A stretch of DNA of 64,000 nt, taken from NCBI GenBank assembly GCA_022793815.1, contig JAAWDP010000013.1:32556-96555 (forward strand). The letters are read 5' to 3'. The notes beneath the pieces were generated by a model. That model searched no databases and had not been told where the DNA came from. It saw only the letters and a program-made list of their open reading frames with translations. Origin of the DNA: Clostridia bacterium. Lineage in GTDB: Bacteria; Bacillota; Clostridia; Christensenellales; Pumilibacteraceae. Positions 44,899 to 53,256 of the stretch are shown here, one piece after another. A program made the translations under genes and the position numbers. Positions within the stretch are counted from its first letter, which is position 1; every line of letters begins with the position of its first letter.

Positions 44899-44963
44899 GT
44901 AAGCAAGTAACATTTTCCATGATTGTTCCATACACTGTATTATCACACATCGGTGGTAAACTT

Positions 44964-46220
44964 ATGGATAAATTTATTATTATGGGCGGCAACCGTCTGC
45001 ACGGTAAAGTATCTGTGCAATCCGCAAAAAATACGGTGCTGCCGTTGTTGTCTTGCTGTATTCTTTGCAAAGAGCAAATCGTTTTGAAAAATTGTCCGTG
45101 CATTTCGGACGTAAAAAAAATGACCGAAATAATCGAGCGAATGGGCGGCAAAATCGAATTTTGCGATGACGATTTGAAGATAGATTGCAGCGATATTCAT
45201 TACATAGAGATTAACGAAGAACTTACCAAAAGTATACGTTCTTCGGTATTTATGCTCGGCTCTTTGCTGGGACGTTTTTCTCGTGCAACCGTAGCATATC
45301 CGGGCGGTTGCGAGATAGGAAAAAGACCTATCGATATTCATATTGCGGGATTGAAAACTCTCGGAGTGCAAATCATGGAAACGGAAAAATTCATCGAGTG
45401 CGACGGCGCCGAACTACACAGCGATAAAATAATTTTGTCGATGCCGAGCGTAGGTGCAACGGAGAATATGATTATGGCGGCAGTGCTTACCGCAGGCGTG
45501 ACCGTAATCGAGAATGCCGCAAAGGAGCCCGAGATTGAGGACTTGCAAAACTTTATTAATGCAATGGGCGGAAATGTGTCGGGCGCCGGCAGTGACAAAA
45601 TAACGGTAGTCGGAGTCAAGCGTTTACACGGTTGCACTTATACACCGATAGGCGACCGTATAGTAGGCGGAACATATCTGGCGATGTGCGCGGGCTGCGG
45701 CGGCGATTTAACGGTATGTAACTGCGACATGAAAGGTTTGAGCGCGGTATTGGATGTTTTTAAAGCATGCGGCTGTTGGGTGGAAACTTGCGGAACCGAA
45801 GTGCGGCTGATTTCGGAGGGAAATCTGCGGGCGATACCGCTTTTGCGAACGGGACCTTTTCCCGCATTTCCTACGGATATGCAGCCGCAGATTTGTGCGG
45901 TACTTACCACTGCCGACGGTGTGTCGCTGATAGAGGAAAATATTTTCGAAAGCAGATTCAAATATGTCCGTCAGTTGGAACTTATGGGTGCGGATATAGC
46001 AATTCAAGACCGTCGCGCGCTTGTTACGGGCGTGAACGCATTGAAGCCGAGTATTGTGTCGGCAGAAGATTTACGCGGCGGTGCGGCGCTTATAACGGCT
46101 GCATTGATGACGGACGGCGTCAGCGTGGTTTACGGAGCGGAACACGTAGACAGAGGCTATTTCAAAATAGAAGAAACTCTTACAACGCTCGGCGCGGACA
46201 TTGTGCGCGTAGGGTGTTGA
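44964..46220 (+). CDS. murA: UDP-N-acetylglucosamine 1-carboxyvinyltransferase MurA
   Basis: First committed step of peptidoglycan synthesis: adds enolpyruvate from PEP to UDP-GlcNAc. I start at the ATG at 44964 (MDKFIIMGGNRLHGKV) with GGTGG upstream; an upstream in-frame start would overlap the terminator. The 418-aa protein has SAKNTVLPLL for the substrate site. Its active-site Cys116 sits in GGCEIGKRPIDIH, so fosfomycin sensitivity of the enzyme is expected. RTGPFPAFPTDMQPQ and EDLRGGAALITAAL are further family motifs. No convincing promoter was found between the terminator and this start. Confidence 0.94.
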   Translation: MDKFIIMGGNRLHGKVSVQSAKNTVLPLLSCCILCKEQIVLKNCPCISDVKKMTEIIERMGGKIEFCDDDLKIDCSDIHYIEINEELTKSIRSSVFMLGSLLGRFSRATVAYPGGCEIGKRPIDIHIAGLKTLGVQIMETEKFIECDGAELHSDKIILSMPSVGATENMIMAAVLTAGVTVIENAAKEPEIEDLQNFINAMGGNVSGAGSDKITVVGVKRLHGCTYTPIGDRIVGGTYLAMCAGCGGDLTVCNCDMKGLSAVLDVFKACGCWVETCGTEVRLISEGNLRAIPLLRTGPFPAFPTDMQPQICAVLTTADGVSLIEENIFESRFKYVRQLELMGADIAIQDRRALVTGVNALKPSIVSAEDLRGGAALITAALMTDGVSVVYGAEHVDRGYFKIEETLTTLGADIVRVGC

Positions 46221-46233
46221 CGTTCACCGTCAA
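46217..46233 (+). other. Inverted repeat over the murA stop codon
   Basis: TTGACG and CGTCAA around a 5-nt centre, covering the murA stop. A second small palindrome, GTGCAC, follows nearby. It has no T run. It could be an operator or a weak hairpin; no function is assigned. Confidence 0.35.
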
Positions 46234-46283
46234 ACAGTGTGCACGGCTAAGACAGGACAAATTTATTTATATATTTCAATTGC

Positions 46284-46312
46284 TTGATTTATCCTTTGCG
46301 TTTTGATATAAT
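46284..46312 (+). promoter_or_regulatory. Sigma-A promoter giving a predicted leaderless ftsQ mRNA
   Basis: TTGATT (46284-46289), 17-bp spacer, TATAAT (46307-46312), extended TG at 46304-46305. The ftsQ ATG is 6 nt after the -10. Confidence 0.7.
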
Positions 46313-46318
46313 TATTAT

Positions 46319-47107
46319 ATGCGCAATAAGAAACTCATAGCGGTTTTGATAGTGGTATGCAGTATTACGCTGTTGGTTGTTTTGAACAGCGTGATTTTTT
46401 CCGTGCGCTCGGTAAGCGCATATTGTTACAATGCCGATGACCCCGAATTGGAGCAGACTGTAATAGAAAAATCGGGAATCAAAAAAGGCGGCAGTATTTT
46501 TACGCTTAACGAAAAGAAAGTAACCGATACTTTACACAGGAATGTAGGGAATGTCAAAGTCATTAACATAGAAAAGAAATTTCCGAACAGAGTATATATC
46601 AATTACGTAAAGATTTTCGAATATTTCAGAATACATCAAGGCAATAAGTATTATTTCTGCGGTAACGACGGTAGGATTTTGAGAATAAGCGACGTGCCTG
46701 GGTTGAGCAGCGCTACGATAGAATTGCGTTTATCTACCCCCATTTCGGAAAGCGTTCGCGAAGGGGATAAGTTTGCCTCGCAATCCGATTCGGAAGTGAT
46801 GATTACTATCGAGCTGCTTTCCGCATTGGAGCGTTTGGATTATCACAAATATTCGCAGGACATGTTCGATTTTGTCGATATATCCAAAAGCCAATACGTC
46901 TTTATCAAGACGCGTGCGGGCATAATGATAGAGTTGCAGGGCAGCGGTAATTTAACGGCAAAGTTGCGTATCGCTCTTTCGTTATATGAAAATCTTTCAA
47001 GCGATAAATTGACTTACGGCACTATAATAGTGCCTGACGGCGACGGACGCGAGGTTCAGAGAAGCGACGAAAATCGCTATGAAAAAATTATGGGTAAAGT
47101 GGAATAA
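46319..47107 (+). CDS. ftsQ: Cell division protein FtsQ/DivIB
   Basis: Bitopic divisome protein that links FtsL and the septal synthase. The 262-aa protein has one membrane segment at about residues 5-27, a POTRA domain at about 28-95 (beginning VRSVSAYCYNADDPELEQTV; GGSIFTLNEKKVTDTL) and a beta domain after it (FPNRVYINYVKIFEYFRIH). It has no Shine-Dalgarno site, and the ATG lies where transcription should begin, so initiation is predicted to be leaderless. Its place before ftsA-ftsZ is standard, although ftsA has its own strong promoter. Confidence 0.9.
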   Translation: MRNKKLIAVLIVVCSITLLVVLNSVIFSVRSVSAYCYNADDPELEQTVIEKSGIKKGGSIFTLNEKKVTDTLHRNVGNVKVINIEKKFPNRVYINYVKIFEYFRIHQGNKYYFCGNDGRILRISDVPGLSSATIELRLSTPISESVREGDKFASQSDSEVMITIELLSALERLDYHKYSQDMFDFVDISKSQYVFIKTRAGIMIELQGSGNLTAKLRIALSLYENLSSDKLTYGTIIVPDGDGREVQRSDENRYEKIMGKVE

Positions 47108-47115
47108 CAATATCC

Positions 47116-47144
47116 TTGACATATTCCCGCTTTGATTATATAAT
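47116..47144 (+). promoter_or_regulatory. Consensus sigma-A promoter for ftsA-ftsZ
   Basis: TTGACA (47116-47121), 17-bp spacer, TATAAT (47139-47144), all twelve bases matching consensus. It stands only 9 bp after the ftsQ stop. Confidence 0.85.
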
Positions 47145-47174
47145 AAATACATACAACTATTGAGGAGAAAGACG

Positions 47175-48338
47175 TTGGCAAAAGACGTAGCTGTACTGGA
47201 TTTCGGTTCGAGCAAAATAACCGTTTTCATCGGCGAGAGAGGTGTTAACAACACCATAAATATCATCGGCATGGGTGAATGCAACTATGCCGGCTTTTCC
47301 GAAGGCGAATGGTTGGAGCCCGAACAGTTGAGTATGGCTGTCGGTATGGCTATTTCCAATGCGGAAACAAATTCCCGAACAAAGATACGGCATTTGTATA
47401 TAGGCGTACCGGGAGAGTTTTGCAGGTGCGTGTGCAGAAACGTAAATCTGTCGTTGAATAAGAAACGTAAAATTACCGATGCCGATGTCGATGCATTGCA
47501 TGAGCAGGGCGATACGTTTAAATTGCGCTCCGATTTGACTTTGATAAACAGTCAGCCGATATATTACACCATAGACGACGAAAGAAGACTTATTCAACCT
47601 GTCGGACTGTCATCGTCAAAGTTGGGCGGCTTTATTTCTTATATTTTTGCCGAAACCGATTTTATAGAGTTTGTCGACAAAATTATGGAAGACGTCGGTA
47701 TAGAGTCTAGCGAGTATGTTTGCAGCATGCTTGCCGAAACCATGTTTTTGTTCGACTGTGTCGAACGCGACAGGTGGGTTGTTCTCATAGACGTAGGCTA
47801 CATAACCACGAATGTGGTTGTTGCCCGCGGTGACGGCATTGTCAGTATGTATAATTTTTCTCTCGGCGGAGGATATATTACGGGGGACTTGGCAACCGCG
47901 CTCGATATTCCGTTTGCGCAAGCGGAAAGCCTGAAACAGAAAATCGTGTTGTCGCTTAATATGAGCGACGAAGACGTATATTCGGTCAATACCTCGCGTG
48001 ACGCAGTGGAAAATTTCCCTGCCAAGACGGTTAACGAGATTGCTACGGCAAGAATCAAAGTCATAGCGCAGACCATAGAAAAGTGTTTGAGCGAATGTCA
48101 GTATGATTTTCCGGAATACATTCCGTACTATCTGACGGGCGGCGGTTTAAGCTATATGAAGGGCGCTCGCGACGCTTTATCCAAATTCCTTTCGAAACCC
48201 GTTCAAACGGTTGCTCCGTCATTGCCGCAATTTAACAGACCGCACATGTCGAGCAGTTTGGGACTACTCGATATGGTATTGAACCAGCAAGCACCGATTA
48301 AAAAACAGAGCCTTTTCAAAAGACTGTTCGGCAAATAA
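47175..48338 (+). CDS. ftsA: Cell division protein FtsA
   Basis: Actin-like protein that tethers FtsZ filaments to the membrane. The TTG at 47175 is chosen: GAGGAG (47162-47167) is 7 nt upstream and the protein then begins MAKDVAVLDFGSSKITVFIG, the actin-fold phosphate-1 loop. The product is 387 aa. Phosphate-2 and adenosine motifs appear as VLIDVGYITTNVVV and YYLTGGGLSYMKG. The last residues (KKQSLFKRLFGK) form the amphipathic membrane-targeting helix. ftsZ follows 26 bp downstream. Confidence 0.93.
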   Translation: MAKDVAVLDFGSSKITVFIGERGVNNTINIIGMGECNYAGFSEGEWLEPEQLSMAVGMAISNAETNSRTKIRHLYIGVPGEFCRCVCRNVNLSLNKKRKITDADVDALHEQGDTFKLRSDLTLINSQPIYYTIDDERRLIQPVGLSSSKLGGFISYIFAETDFIEFVDKIMEDVGIESSEYVCSMLAETMFLFDCVERDRWVVLIDVGYITTNVVVARGDGIVSMYNFSLGGGYITGDLATALDIPFAQAESLKQKIVLSLNMSDEDVYSVNTSRDAVENFPAKTVNEIATARIKVIAQTIEKCLSECQYDFPEYIPYYLTGGGLSYMKGARDALSKFLSKPVQTVAPSLPQFNRPHMSSSLGLLDMVLNQQAPIKKQSLFKRLFGK

Positions 48339-48364
48339 TTATTGTACTTTAGGAGGGATTTCCC

Positions 48365-49630
48365 ATGCAGATAACGAGAGACAGCGCGGCTTCGCCTACC
48401 GTAATCAAGGTAGTAGGAGTGGGCGGCGGCGGCGGAAACGCCGTCAACAGAATGATTGACGCGAATGTTAAGAGCGCGGAATTTATTGCGCTCAATACAG
48501 ACTTGCAAGCATTGAACATGTCACGTGCTCAACGCCGTATTCAGATAGGCGCCAAGCTTACTCACGGACAGGGAGCAGGTGCCAATCCCGATGTCGGCGA
48601 AAAGGCTGCATTGGAAAGCAAACTTGCCATTGCCGACGCCATCGAAGATGCGGATTTGGTATTTGTTACGGCAGGTATGGGCGGCGGTACGGGTACGGGC
48701 GCTGCTCCCGTAGTGGCAAGCATTGCGAAAGAAGCAGGTAAGTTGACCATTGCCGTCGTAACCAAACCGTTCGCATTTGAAGGAAAATTCAGAAGCGACT
48801 ATGCGGAAATAGGCATTGCCAATCTGAAAAAGGTGGTTGACGCGCTTGTTGTCATTCCTAATGAAAAGCTGCTTACCGTGGCGCCGAATATTCCCATGGT
48901 AGAGGCGTTTAAGTTTGCCGACGACGTTCTTCGTCAAGGTATACAGGGAATAAGCGACCTCATAGTTACGCCCGCAATGATAAATCTCGACTTTGCCGAC
49001 GTGTGTACGACTATGCGCGACAAAGGACTGGCATACATGGGTATTGGCAGAGGCAAAGGTGATAACAGAACGGTCGAGGCGGTTACTATGGCGGTCAACA
49101 GTCCGCTTTACGAAACTTCGATTGAAAATGCCACAAGCGTAATAGTCAATGTAATGGGCGGTTCCGACGTAACGCTTGCCGAAGTCAATGAGGCAACGGA
49201 ACTTATACGCGGCGTCGTAAGTCCGAATGCCAATCTGATTTTCGGTGCGGATATGCGGCAGTCGCTTGATTCCGAAATTGTGGTTACTATAATTGCTGCG
49301 GGATTTTCCACACCCGAGAAAGCGGATATTCAGCAGCCGCAATTAAGAGTTCAGCCGCCTGTCAGACCGCAGCCGCAGAATGCATGGCAGAATGGTTGGC
49401 CCATCGGAGCGCAACCCCAGCAGCCGTCTCAAAGGCAGGATATTTATTCGGGTAACGGATATCCCCGTCAAAGCGACCAAATGCAAAGACCCCGTCCTTA
49501 CGGAATGCGAGATGACGTTCCCGATGCGAGAGTGCGTCCCGCCGCCGACGATATTCCCGATTCCAAGGTTAAACCGGTGGGGAATATCCCGCCTTGGTAT
49601 GCAAAGATTATGGATAAAGACAGAAAGTAA
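48365..49630 (+). CDS. ftsZ: Cell division GTPase FtsZ
   Basis: Tubulin-like GTPase that builds the division ring. AGGAGGG precedes the ATG. The 421-aa protein has the N-terminal [15 protein letters not shown] loop, the tubulin signature [10 protein letters not shown] at residues 106-115 and the T7-loop region NLDFADV. The flexible linker from about 320 is rich in Gln, Pro and Arg, and includes a duplicated phrase ([18 protein letters not shown]). The C-terminal peptide is [14 protein letters not shown], unlike the common DIPxFLR form. A terminator follows. Confidence 0.97.
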   Translation: MQITRDSAASPTVIKVVGVGGGGGNAVNRMIDANVKSAEFIALNTDLQALNMSRAQRRIQIGAKLTHGQGAGANPDVGEKAALESKLAIADAIEDADLVFVTAGMGGGTGTGAAPVVASIAKEAGKLTIAVVTKPFAFEGKFRSDYAEIGIANLKKVVDALVVIPNEKLLTVAPNIPMVEAFKFADDVLRQGIQGISDLIVTPAMINLDFADVCTTMRDKGLAYMGIGRGKGDNRTVEAVTMAVNSPLYETSIENATSVIVNVMGGSDVTLAEVNEATELIRGVVSPNANLIFGADMRQSLDSEIVVTIIAAGFSTPEKADIQQPQLRVQPPVRPQPQNAWQNGWPIGAQPQQPSQRQDIYSGNGYPRQSDQMQRPRPYGMRDDVPDARVRPAADDIPDSKVKPVGNIPPWYAKIMDKDRK

Positions 49631-49643
49631 GTATAAAACATCG

Positions 49644-49675
49644 AACCGACGGAAAATTATTTCGTCGGTTTTTCT
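49644..49675 (+). terminator. Intrinsic terminator after ftsZ
   Basis: AACCGACG (49644-49651) pairs with CGTCGGTT (49663-49670), with further A-T pairs inside, followed by TTTCTTTT. Confidence 0.85.
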
Positions 49676-49695
49676 TTTTATTCGACGAAAGATAT

Positions 49696-49724
49696 TTTTA
49701 TTCTTTTTTTGTATGATTTATAAT
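49696..49724 (+). promoter_or_regulatory. Possible spoIIGA promoter, predicted leaderless
   Basis: A perfect TATAAT at 49719-49724 ends 7 nt before the spoIIGA ATG, and there is no Shine-Dalgarno site. The -35 (TTTTAT, 49696-49701) is poor, as expected of an activator-dependent promoter. In Bacillus this operon is switched on by Spo0A. A degenerate Spo0A-box-like TTCGACGAA lies at 49681-49689. Confidence 0.4.
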
Positions 49725-49731
49725 TGCTTGT

Positions 49732-50571
49732 ATGACGGTTTACATAGAATTGGTATTTGCGGATAATTTTGCCGTTACGTTTTTGCTTGCAAAACTTTCT
49801 TATCGGTTTTTGCAAATCAGAGCAAAAGTATTGCGAATGATAATTGCTTCGTTGCTCGGAGCGACTGCCGCGCTTTTGAGTCCGCTTATATGCGGTGTTT
49901 TTTTGACGATATTCTTCAAGCTTGTCTGCGGCGTTGTGATAAGTCTGATTTTGTTTTGTCCGAAAAACATAGTCAAAGGGTTTTTGATATTTTTTATTTT
50001 GACATTTGCGTTCGGCGGCTGCATTTTTGCGGTAGGTTATTTTGTACACGGAAGTGTTCGCAAAGCTTTGACCGAGCCGTTTTTCGGTATTCCGATAGGT
50101 CTGTCACTGCTTTTATGTTACATAATGTATGTAATTGTGAAGGTTCTGCTCGGAAAAATGTTAAAACGTCGGGATATGCGATGCTATTTATACGATGCCG
50201 AAATAAAACTGTTCGGCGAAAGCGTTCGTTGCAAAGCTTTTTTGGACAGCGGGAACCGTCTGTATGACGAGAGCAGCGGACTGCCGATTGTGGTTGCGAG
50301 CATAGGTACGCTTTCTAATGTTTTAAGCGATGAAATGATTACAAAATTGCTAACCGGAAAGCTGTCCGATTTTGACGGCGCTCATTATGTGAATTATGCC
50401 ACTCTCGGCGGAAAAGCGAGAATGCCTGTCTTTTGCCCCGATTCGATAGTGGTCTATACGAAGGACAAGAAGAATATAATAAATGATGTGATGCTCGGGG
50501 TGTCGTTTAAGAAAATATCCGATGCCGAAAGCTATGGGTTGATTTTGAATCCCGCGGTCATGAAGGAGTAG
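49732..50571 (+). CDS. spoIIGA: Sigma-E processing aspartic peptidase SpoIIGA
   Basis: Membrane protease that cuts the pro-sequence from pro-sigma-E in the mother cell after a forespore signal. The 279-aa protein has five hydrophobic segments in the first 145 residues and a C-terminal peptidase domain with the aspartic motif FLDSGN (Asp172). It lies 2 bp before sigE, the conserved pair. The start codon has no ribosome-binding site and stands just after a -10 element, so leaderless translation is predicted. Confidence 0.93.
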   Translation: MTVYIELVFADNFAVTFLLAKLSYRFLQIRAKVLRMIIASLLGATAALLSPLICGVFLTIFFKLVCGVVISLILFCPKNIVKGFLIFFILTFAFGGCIFAVGYFVHGSVRKALTEPFFGIPIGLSLLLCYIMYVIVKVLLGKMLKRRDMRCYLYDAEIKLFGESVRCKAFLDSGNRLYDESSGLPIVVASIGTLSNVLSDEMITKLLTGKLSDFDGAHYVNYATLGGKARMPVFCPDSIVVYTKDKKNIINDVMLGVSFKKISDAESYGLILNPAVMKE

Positions 50572-50573
50572 TT

Positions 50574-51284
50574 ATGCTTAGAAAGTTCGTCGAAAATCTG
50601 CTGAAACTCGTTTTCGGAAAAAGTATTTCTGATAATGTTTTGTACTATATAACTTCGGGAGAAGCGCTTCCCATGCCGTTGACCCCCGAGGAAGAAACAA
50701 TAGCATTGAACCGTTTGGCAAAGCAGGAAGAAGGAGTAAAAGCCACGCTTATAGAGCGTAATTTGCGACTGGTTGTGTACATAGCGAGAAAGTTCGATAA
50801 TACTGGCGTAGACCAGGAAGATTTGATAAGCGTCGGCACAATAGGCTTGATTAAGGCGGTAAATTCTTTTAATCCCGAAAAAAAAATCAAACTTGCCACT
50901 TATGCTTCCAGGTGTATAGAAAACGAAATTCTTATGTATCTGCGCCGTGTCGTTAGGTTGAAAATGGAAGTTTCCCTTGACGAGCCGCTCAATGTGGATT
51001 GGGAGGGAAACGAGCTTTTGATGAGTGATATTTTAGGTACCGAGCCCGACCTTGTAAGCAAAAATTTGGAGACGGGCGTGGAAAGACAGCTGCTGTGGAA
51101 CGCGATAAACAAATTGAATAAAAGAGAAAAGGAAATAATGCAGATGCGCTTCGGTCTTACGGGCGGGGAAGAAAAGACGCAGAAGGAAGTTGCGGACAAA
51201 CTGGGAATATCGCAGTCGTATATTTCGAGGTTGGAAAAGAAAATAATTTTCCGTCTGCGAAAGGAAATAGCAAAAACAATGTAA
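50574..51284 (+). CDS. sigE: Sporulation sigma factor SigE (made as a pro-protein)
   Basis: Early mother-cell sigma factor. The 236-aa protein begins with a hydrophobic/basic pro-sequence ([16 protein letters not shown]) removed by SpoIIGA, followed by region 2 ([52 protein letters not shown]) and region 4 ([32 protein letters not shown]). It is co-transcribed with spoIIGA. sigG, which usually follows on the same strand, is here convergent. Confidence 0.95.
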   Translation: MLRKFVENLLKLVFGKSISDNVLYYITSGEALPMPLTPEEETIALNRLAKQEEGVKATLIERNLRLVVYIARKFDNTGVDQEDLISVGTIGLIKAVNSFNPEKKIKLATYASRCIENEILMYLRRVVRLKMEVSLDEPLNVDWEGNELLMSDILGTEPDLVSKNLETGVERQLLWNAINKLNKREKEIMQMRFGLTGGEEKTQKEVADKLGISQSYISRLEKKIIFRLRKEIAKTM

Positions 51285-51287
51285 AAT

Positions 51288-51314
51288 AAGCGCGGATTTG
51301 CTTCCGCGCTTTTC
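51288..51314. terminator. Terminator hairpin between convergent sigE and sigG
   Basis: AAGCGCGGA (51288-51296) pairs perfectly with TCCGCGCTT (51303-51311) around a 6-nt loop. The T run is short on the plus strand, and AAAATAA on the other side serves the minus strand. Confidence 0.75.
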
Positions 51315-51318
51315 AATG

Positions 51319-52092
51319 TCAATCCATATTCTTTTTAAGCGATGAAATCGCATTTTTTTCCAGACGCGACACTTGCGCCTGCGAAATACCTATTTCTTTG
51401 GAAACTTCTATTTGAGTTTTGCCTTCGTAAAACCGCATCATGAGTATGCGCCGTTCTCTTGGCGAGAGCATGGACATCGCTTCCGAAATCGATACGCCGG
51501 TTATCCACTTTTCGTCGCTGTTTTTCACGTCGCTTATTTGGTCCATAATCATAACCGTTTCGTTTCCGTCGTGATAGACGGGGTCGAACAGCGACATGGG
51601 GTCGGCAATGGCGTCCATCGCATAAACGACTTCGCTCAAAGGAATATTCATGGCTCGCGAAATGTCTTCGAGCGATGCTTCGGTGTTCGATTGCGATTCC
51701 AACTGCTGTCGCGTTTGCAGTACTTTGTAAGCGGTGTCGCGTATCGAGCGGCTTACTCTCAATGCGCTGCTGTCGCGTAAAAACCGTCTGATTTCGCCTA
51801 TTATCATCGGAACGGCATAGGTGGAGAATCTAAGGTTCAGAGAAGTATCGAAGTTTTCCATTGCCTTTATCAGACCTATGAACCCGACTTGGAATATGTC
51901 GTCGACGCTTTCTTTTTTGCCTCCGAACCGTTGTACGATGCTGAGCACAAGACGCATGTTTGCCATTAAGAATTCTTCTCGCGCACTCTCGTCGCCGGCA
52001 TGTATTCTGTCCAGCAGTTCGATTGATTCTTTGTGCGATATCTTGGGTAATGCGGATGTATTGATTCCGCATATTTCAACTCTTGCAGACAT
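51319..52092 (-). CDS. sigG: Late forespore sigma factor SigG
   Basis: Sigma factor for late forespore genes. The 257-aa protein starts MSARVEICGINTSALP, the conserved SigG N-terminus that binds anti-sigma factors. Region 2 is visible at FLMANMRLVLSIVQRF and FQVGFIGLIKAMENFD, with FSTYAVPMIIGEIRRFLRD. Region 4 ends with TQIEVSKEIGISQAQVSRLE. Unlike the common spoIIGA-sigE-sigG order, it is on the opposite strand and therefore cannot be read through from the spoIIGA promoter. Confidence 0.95.
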   Translation of the reverse strand: MSARVEICGINTSALPKISHKESIELLDRIHAGDESAREEFLMANMRLVLSIVQRFGGKKESVDDIFQVGFIGLIKAMENFDTSLNLRFSTYAVPMIIGEIRRFLRDSSALRVSRSIRDTAYKVLQTRQQLESQSNTEASLEDISRAMNIPLSEVVYAMDAIADPMSLFDPVYHDGNETVMIMDQISDVKNSDEKWITGVSISEAMSMLSPRERRILMMRFYEGKTQIEVSKEIGISQAQVSRLEKNAISSLKKNMD

Positions 52093-52120
52093 AAATTTAC
52101 CTCGCTGTTTTTCGTATTTG

Positions 52121-52151
52121 TATTTTGCTCAATGCAAGTGTAAGTTTATAC
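52121..52151 (-). promoter_or_regulatory. Possible sigma-F/sigma-G type promoter for sigG
   Basis: Minus strand GTATAA (52151-52146), 18-bp spacer, CAAAATA (52127-52121). This fits the forespore consensus only partly (GHATR and CATWHTA). It is offered because sigG is normally transcribed by sigma-F and then sigma-G. Confidence 0.3.
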
Positions 52152-52214
52152 GTGTCGCAAAATTAAAGGCGCAATTTTTGTCGAATAACGGCATATATAT
52201 AATCCGAGGTGGCT

Positions 52215-52688
52215 ATGACGCAAGCATGTGAATTGTCGTTCTGCGAGTTGCGCAGCAAGGAGGTCGTAAACTCCGTAGACGGGCGGCGATTGGGACGAAT
52301 AATCGATTTGGTGTTTTCATCCACGGGCGGAGAGATTCACGGGATTATCGTTCCGTACAGCCGCAGAGTAATGATATTCAAGTCGCAGGACGTTTTCATA
52401 CCATGGGAATGCGTAAAGAAAATAGGCGAGGATGTTATAATAGTCGAGCTCAACGATTTCTGCGGTAAGCCCGCCAAAAAACACGAGCCGATTCGGTGCG
52501 CTCCGCTGGATAAGAACAAATGTTCAAACGAGTGCCGTGACTGCGAAGAAGAGAAGAGAACGCCGCCTCCTCCGTCGGGTCCGGATTGCGACAGAAAGTG
52601 CGAAAAATGCATGTTGTTTGACTGTCAGTACAGATGGAATGATTTTTCGGGAAAACCGAAATCCGGTCCCGGCGTGTATATGGATTAA
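52215..52688 (+). CDS. YlmC/YmxH-family PRC-barrel protein with Cys-rich C-terminal extension
   Basis: Residues 1-83 match the sporulation-linked YlmC/YmxH family: SFCELRSKEVVNSVDGRRLG, then IHGIIVPYSRR and IPWECVKKIGEDVIIVEL. Family members are usually about 80-90 aa. This one is 157 aa, with an extension that contains ten or more cysteines in pairs (CSNECRDCEEE, CDRKCEKCMLFDC) and a Pro-rich hinge (TPPPPSGP). The start is the ATG at 52215, 5 nt after CGAGG. The extension may bind zinc or form disulfides. It is divergent from sigG, which supports a sporulation role. Confidence covers the family, not the role. Confidence 0.85.
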   Translation: MTQACELSFCELRSKEVVNSVDGRRLGRIIDLVFSSTGGEIHGIIVPYSRRVMIFKSQDVFIPWECVKKIGEDVIIVELNDFCGKPAKKHEPIRCAPLDKNKCSNECRDCEEEKRTPPPPSGPDCDRKCEKCMLFDCQYRWNDFSGKPKSGPGVYMD

Positions 52689-52707
52689 AAATAGTTGAAG
52701 CGAAACA

Positions 52708-52737
52708 TTGACTTAATAGGTCCTGTTGTTATATAAT
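52708..52737 (+). promoter_or_regulatory. Sigma-A promoter for nrdR
   Basis: TTGACT (52708-52713), 18-bp spacer, TATAAT (52732-52737). No pair of NrdR boxes was recognised by eye. Confidence 0.7.
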
Positions 52738-52777
52738 AGACATATACTTTTGATGCGGCGGAGGAGAAGGACAGGCT

Positions 52778-53239
52778 ATGAAGTGCATGTATTGCGGTTT
52801 TCCCGAAAGTAAGGTAATAGACAGCAGGTCGGCTGACGAAGGGAACAGTATAAGAAGGCGCAGGGAATGTCTTAAATGCGGCAGGCGTTTTACAACATAC
52901 GAAGTCATAGAACATACGCCTATACTTGTGGTAAAAAACGACGGTACACGTCAGCCTTTCGACGTTTCCAAAATCAAAGCGGGAATTATCAAGGCATGCG
53001 AAAAAAGACCCGTCGCTTTGCAAGATATAGATAAGGTAGTCACGGCGATAGAAAAAGAAATAACAAATTCGTTGGAGCAGGAAATAACTTCTCAAAAGAT
53101 AGGGGAGCTTGTCATGCTGAAACTGAAAGAGCTCGACCAAGTTGCATACATCCGTTTTGCATCGGTTTACCGTCAGTTTAAAGATGTCACTACGTTTGCG
53201 GATTTTGTGAGCGAATTCGAAAAAATGATGAAGGACTGA
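52778..53239 (+). CDS. nrdR: Transcriptional repressor NrdR
   Basis: Zinc-ribbon and ATP-cone repressor of ribonucleotide reductase genes that senses ATP/dATP. The 153-aa protein has zinc ligands Cys3, Cys6, Cys31 and Cys34 (MKCMYCGF and CLKCGRRF), the linker SIRRRREC, and an ATP-cone from about residue 49 (VVKNDGTRQPFDVSKIKAGI). The C-terminal RFASVYRQFKDV is the family signature. GGAGGAG lies upstream. The pseudouridine synthase gene follows 17 bp later. Confidence 0.96.
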   Translation: MKCMYCGFPESKVIDSRSADEGNSIRRRRECLKCGRRFTTYEVIEHTPILVVKNDGTRQPFDVSKIKAGIIKACEKRPVALQDIDKVVTAIEKEITNSLEQEITSQKIGELVMLKLKELDQVAYIRFASVYRQFKDVTTFADFVSEFEKMMKD

Positions 53240-53256
53240 TTTGCGAGAGCGAAACG

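Noticed and set aside
44923..44943. murA promoter (TTGTTC and TATTAT)
   Set aside because: The spacer is only 9 bp and no alternative -35 at 16-18 bp is convincing.
44811..44963. N-terminal extension of MurA
   Set aside because: It would run back through the strong terminator and the end of the giant gene; the 44964 start gives the standard MurA N-terminus.
49679..49690. Spo0A box upstream of spoIIGA
   Set aside because: TTCGACGAA matches the 0A-box core in only 6 of 7 positions on each strand, which is common by chance; mentioned only as context.
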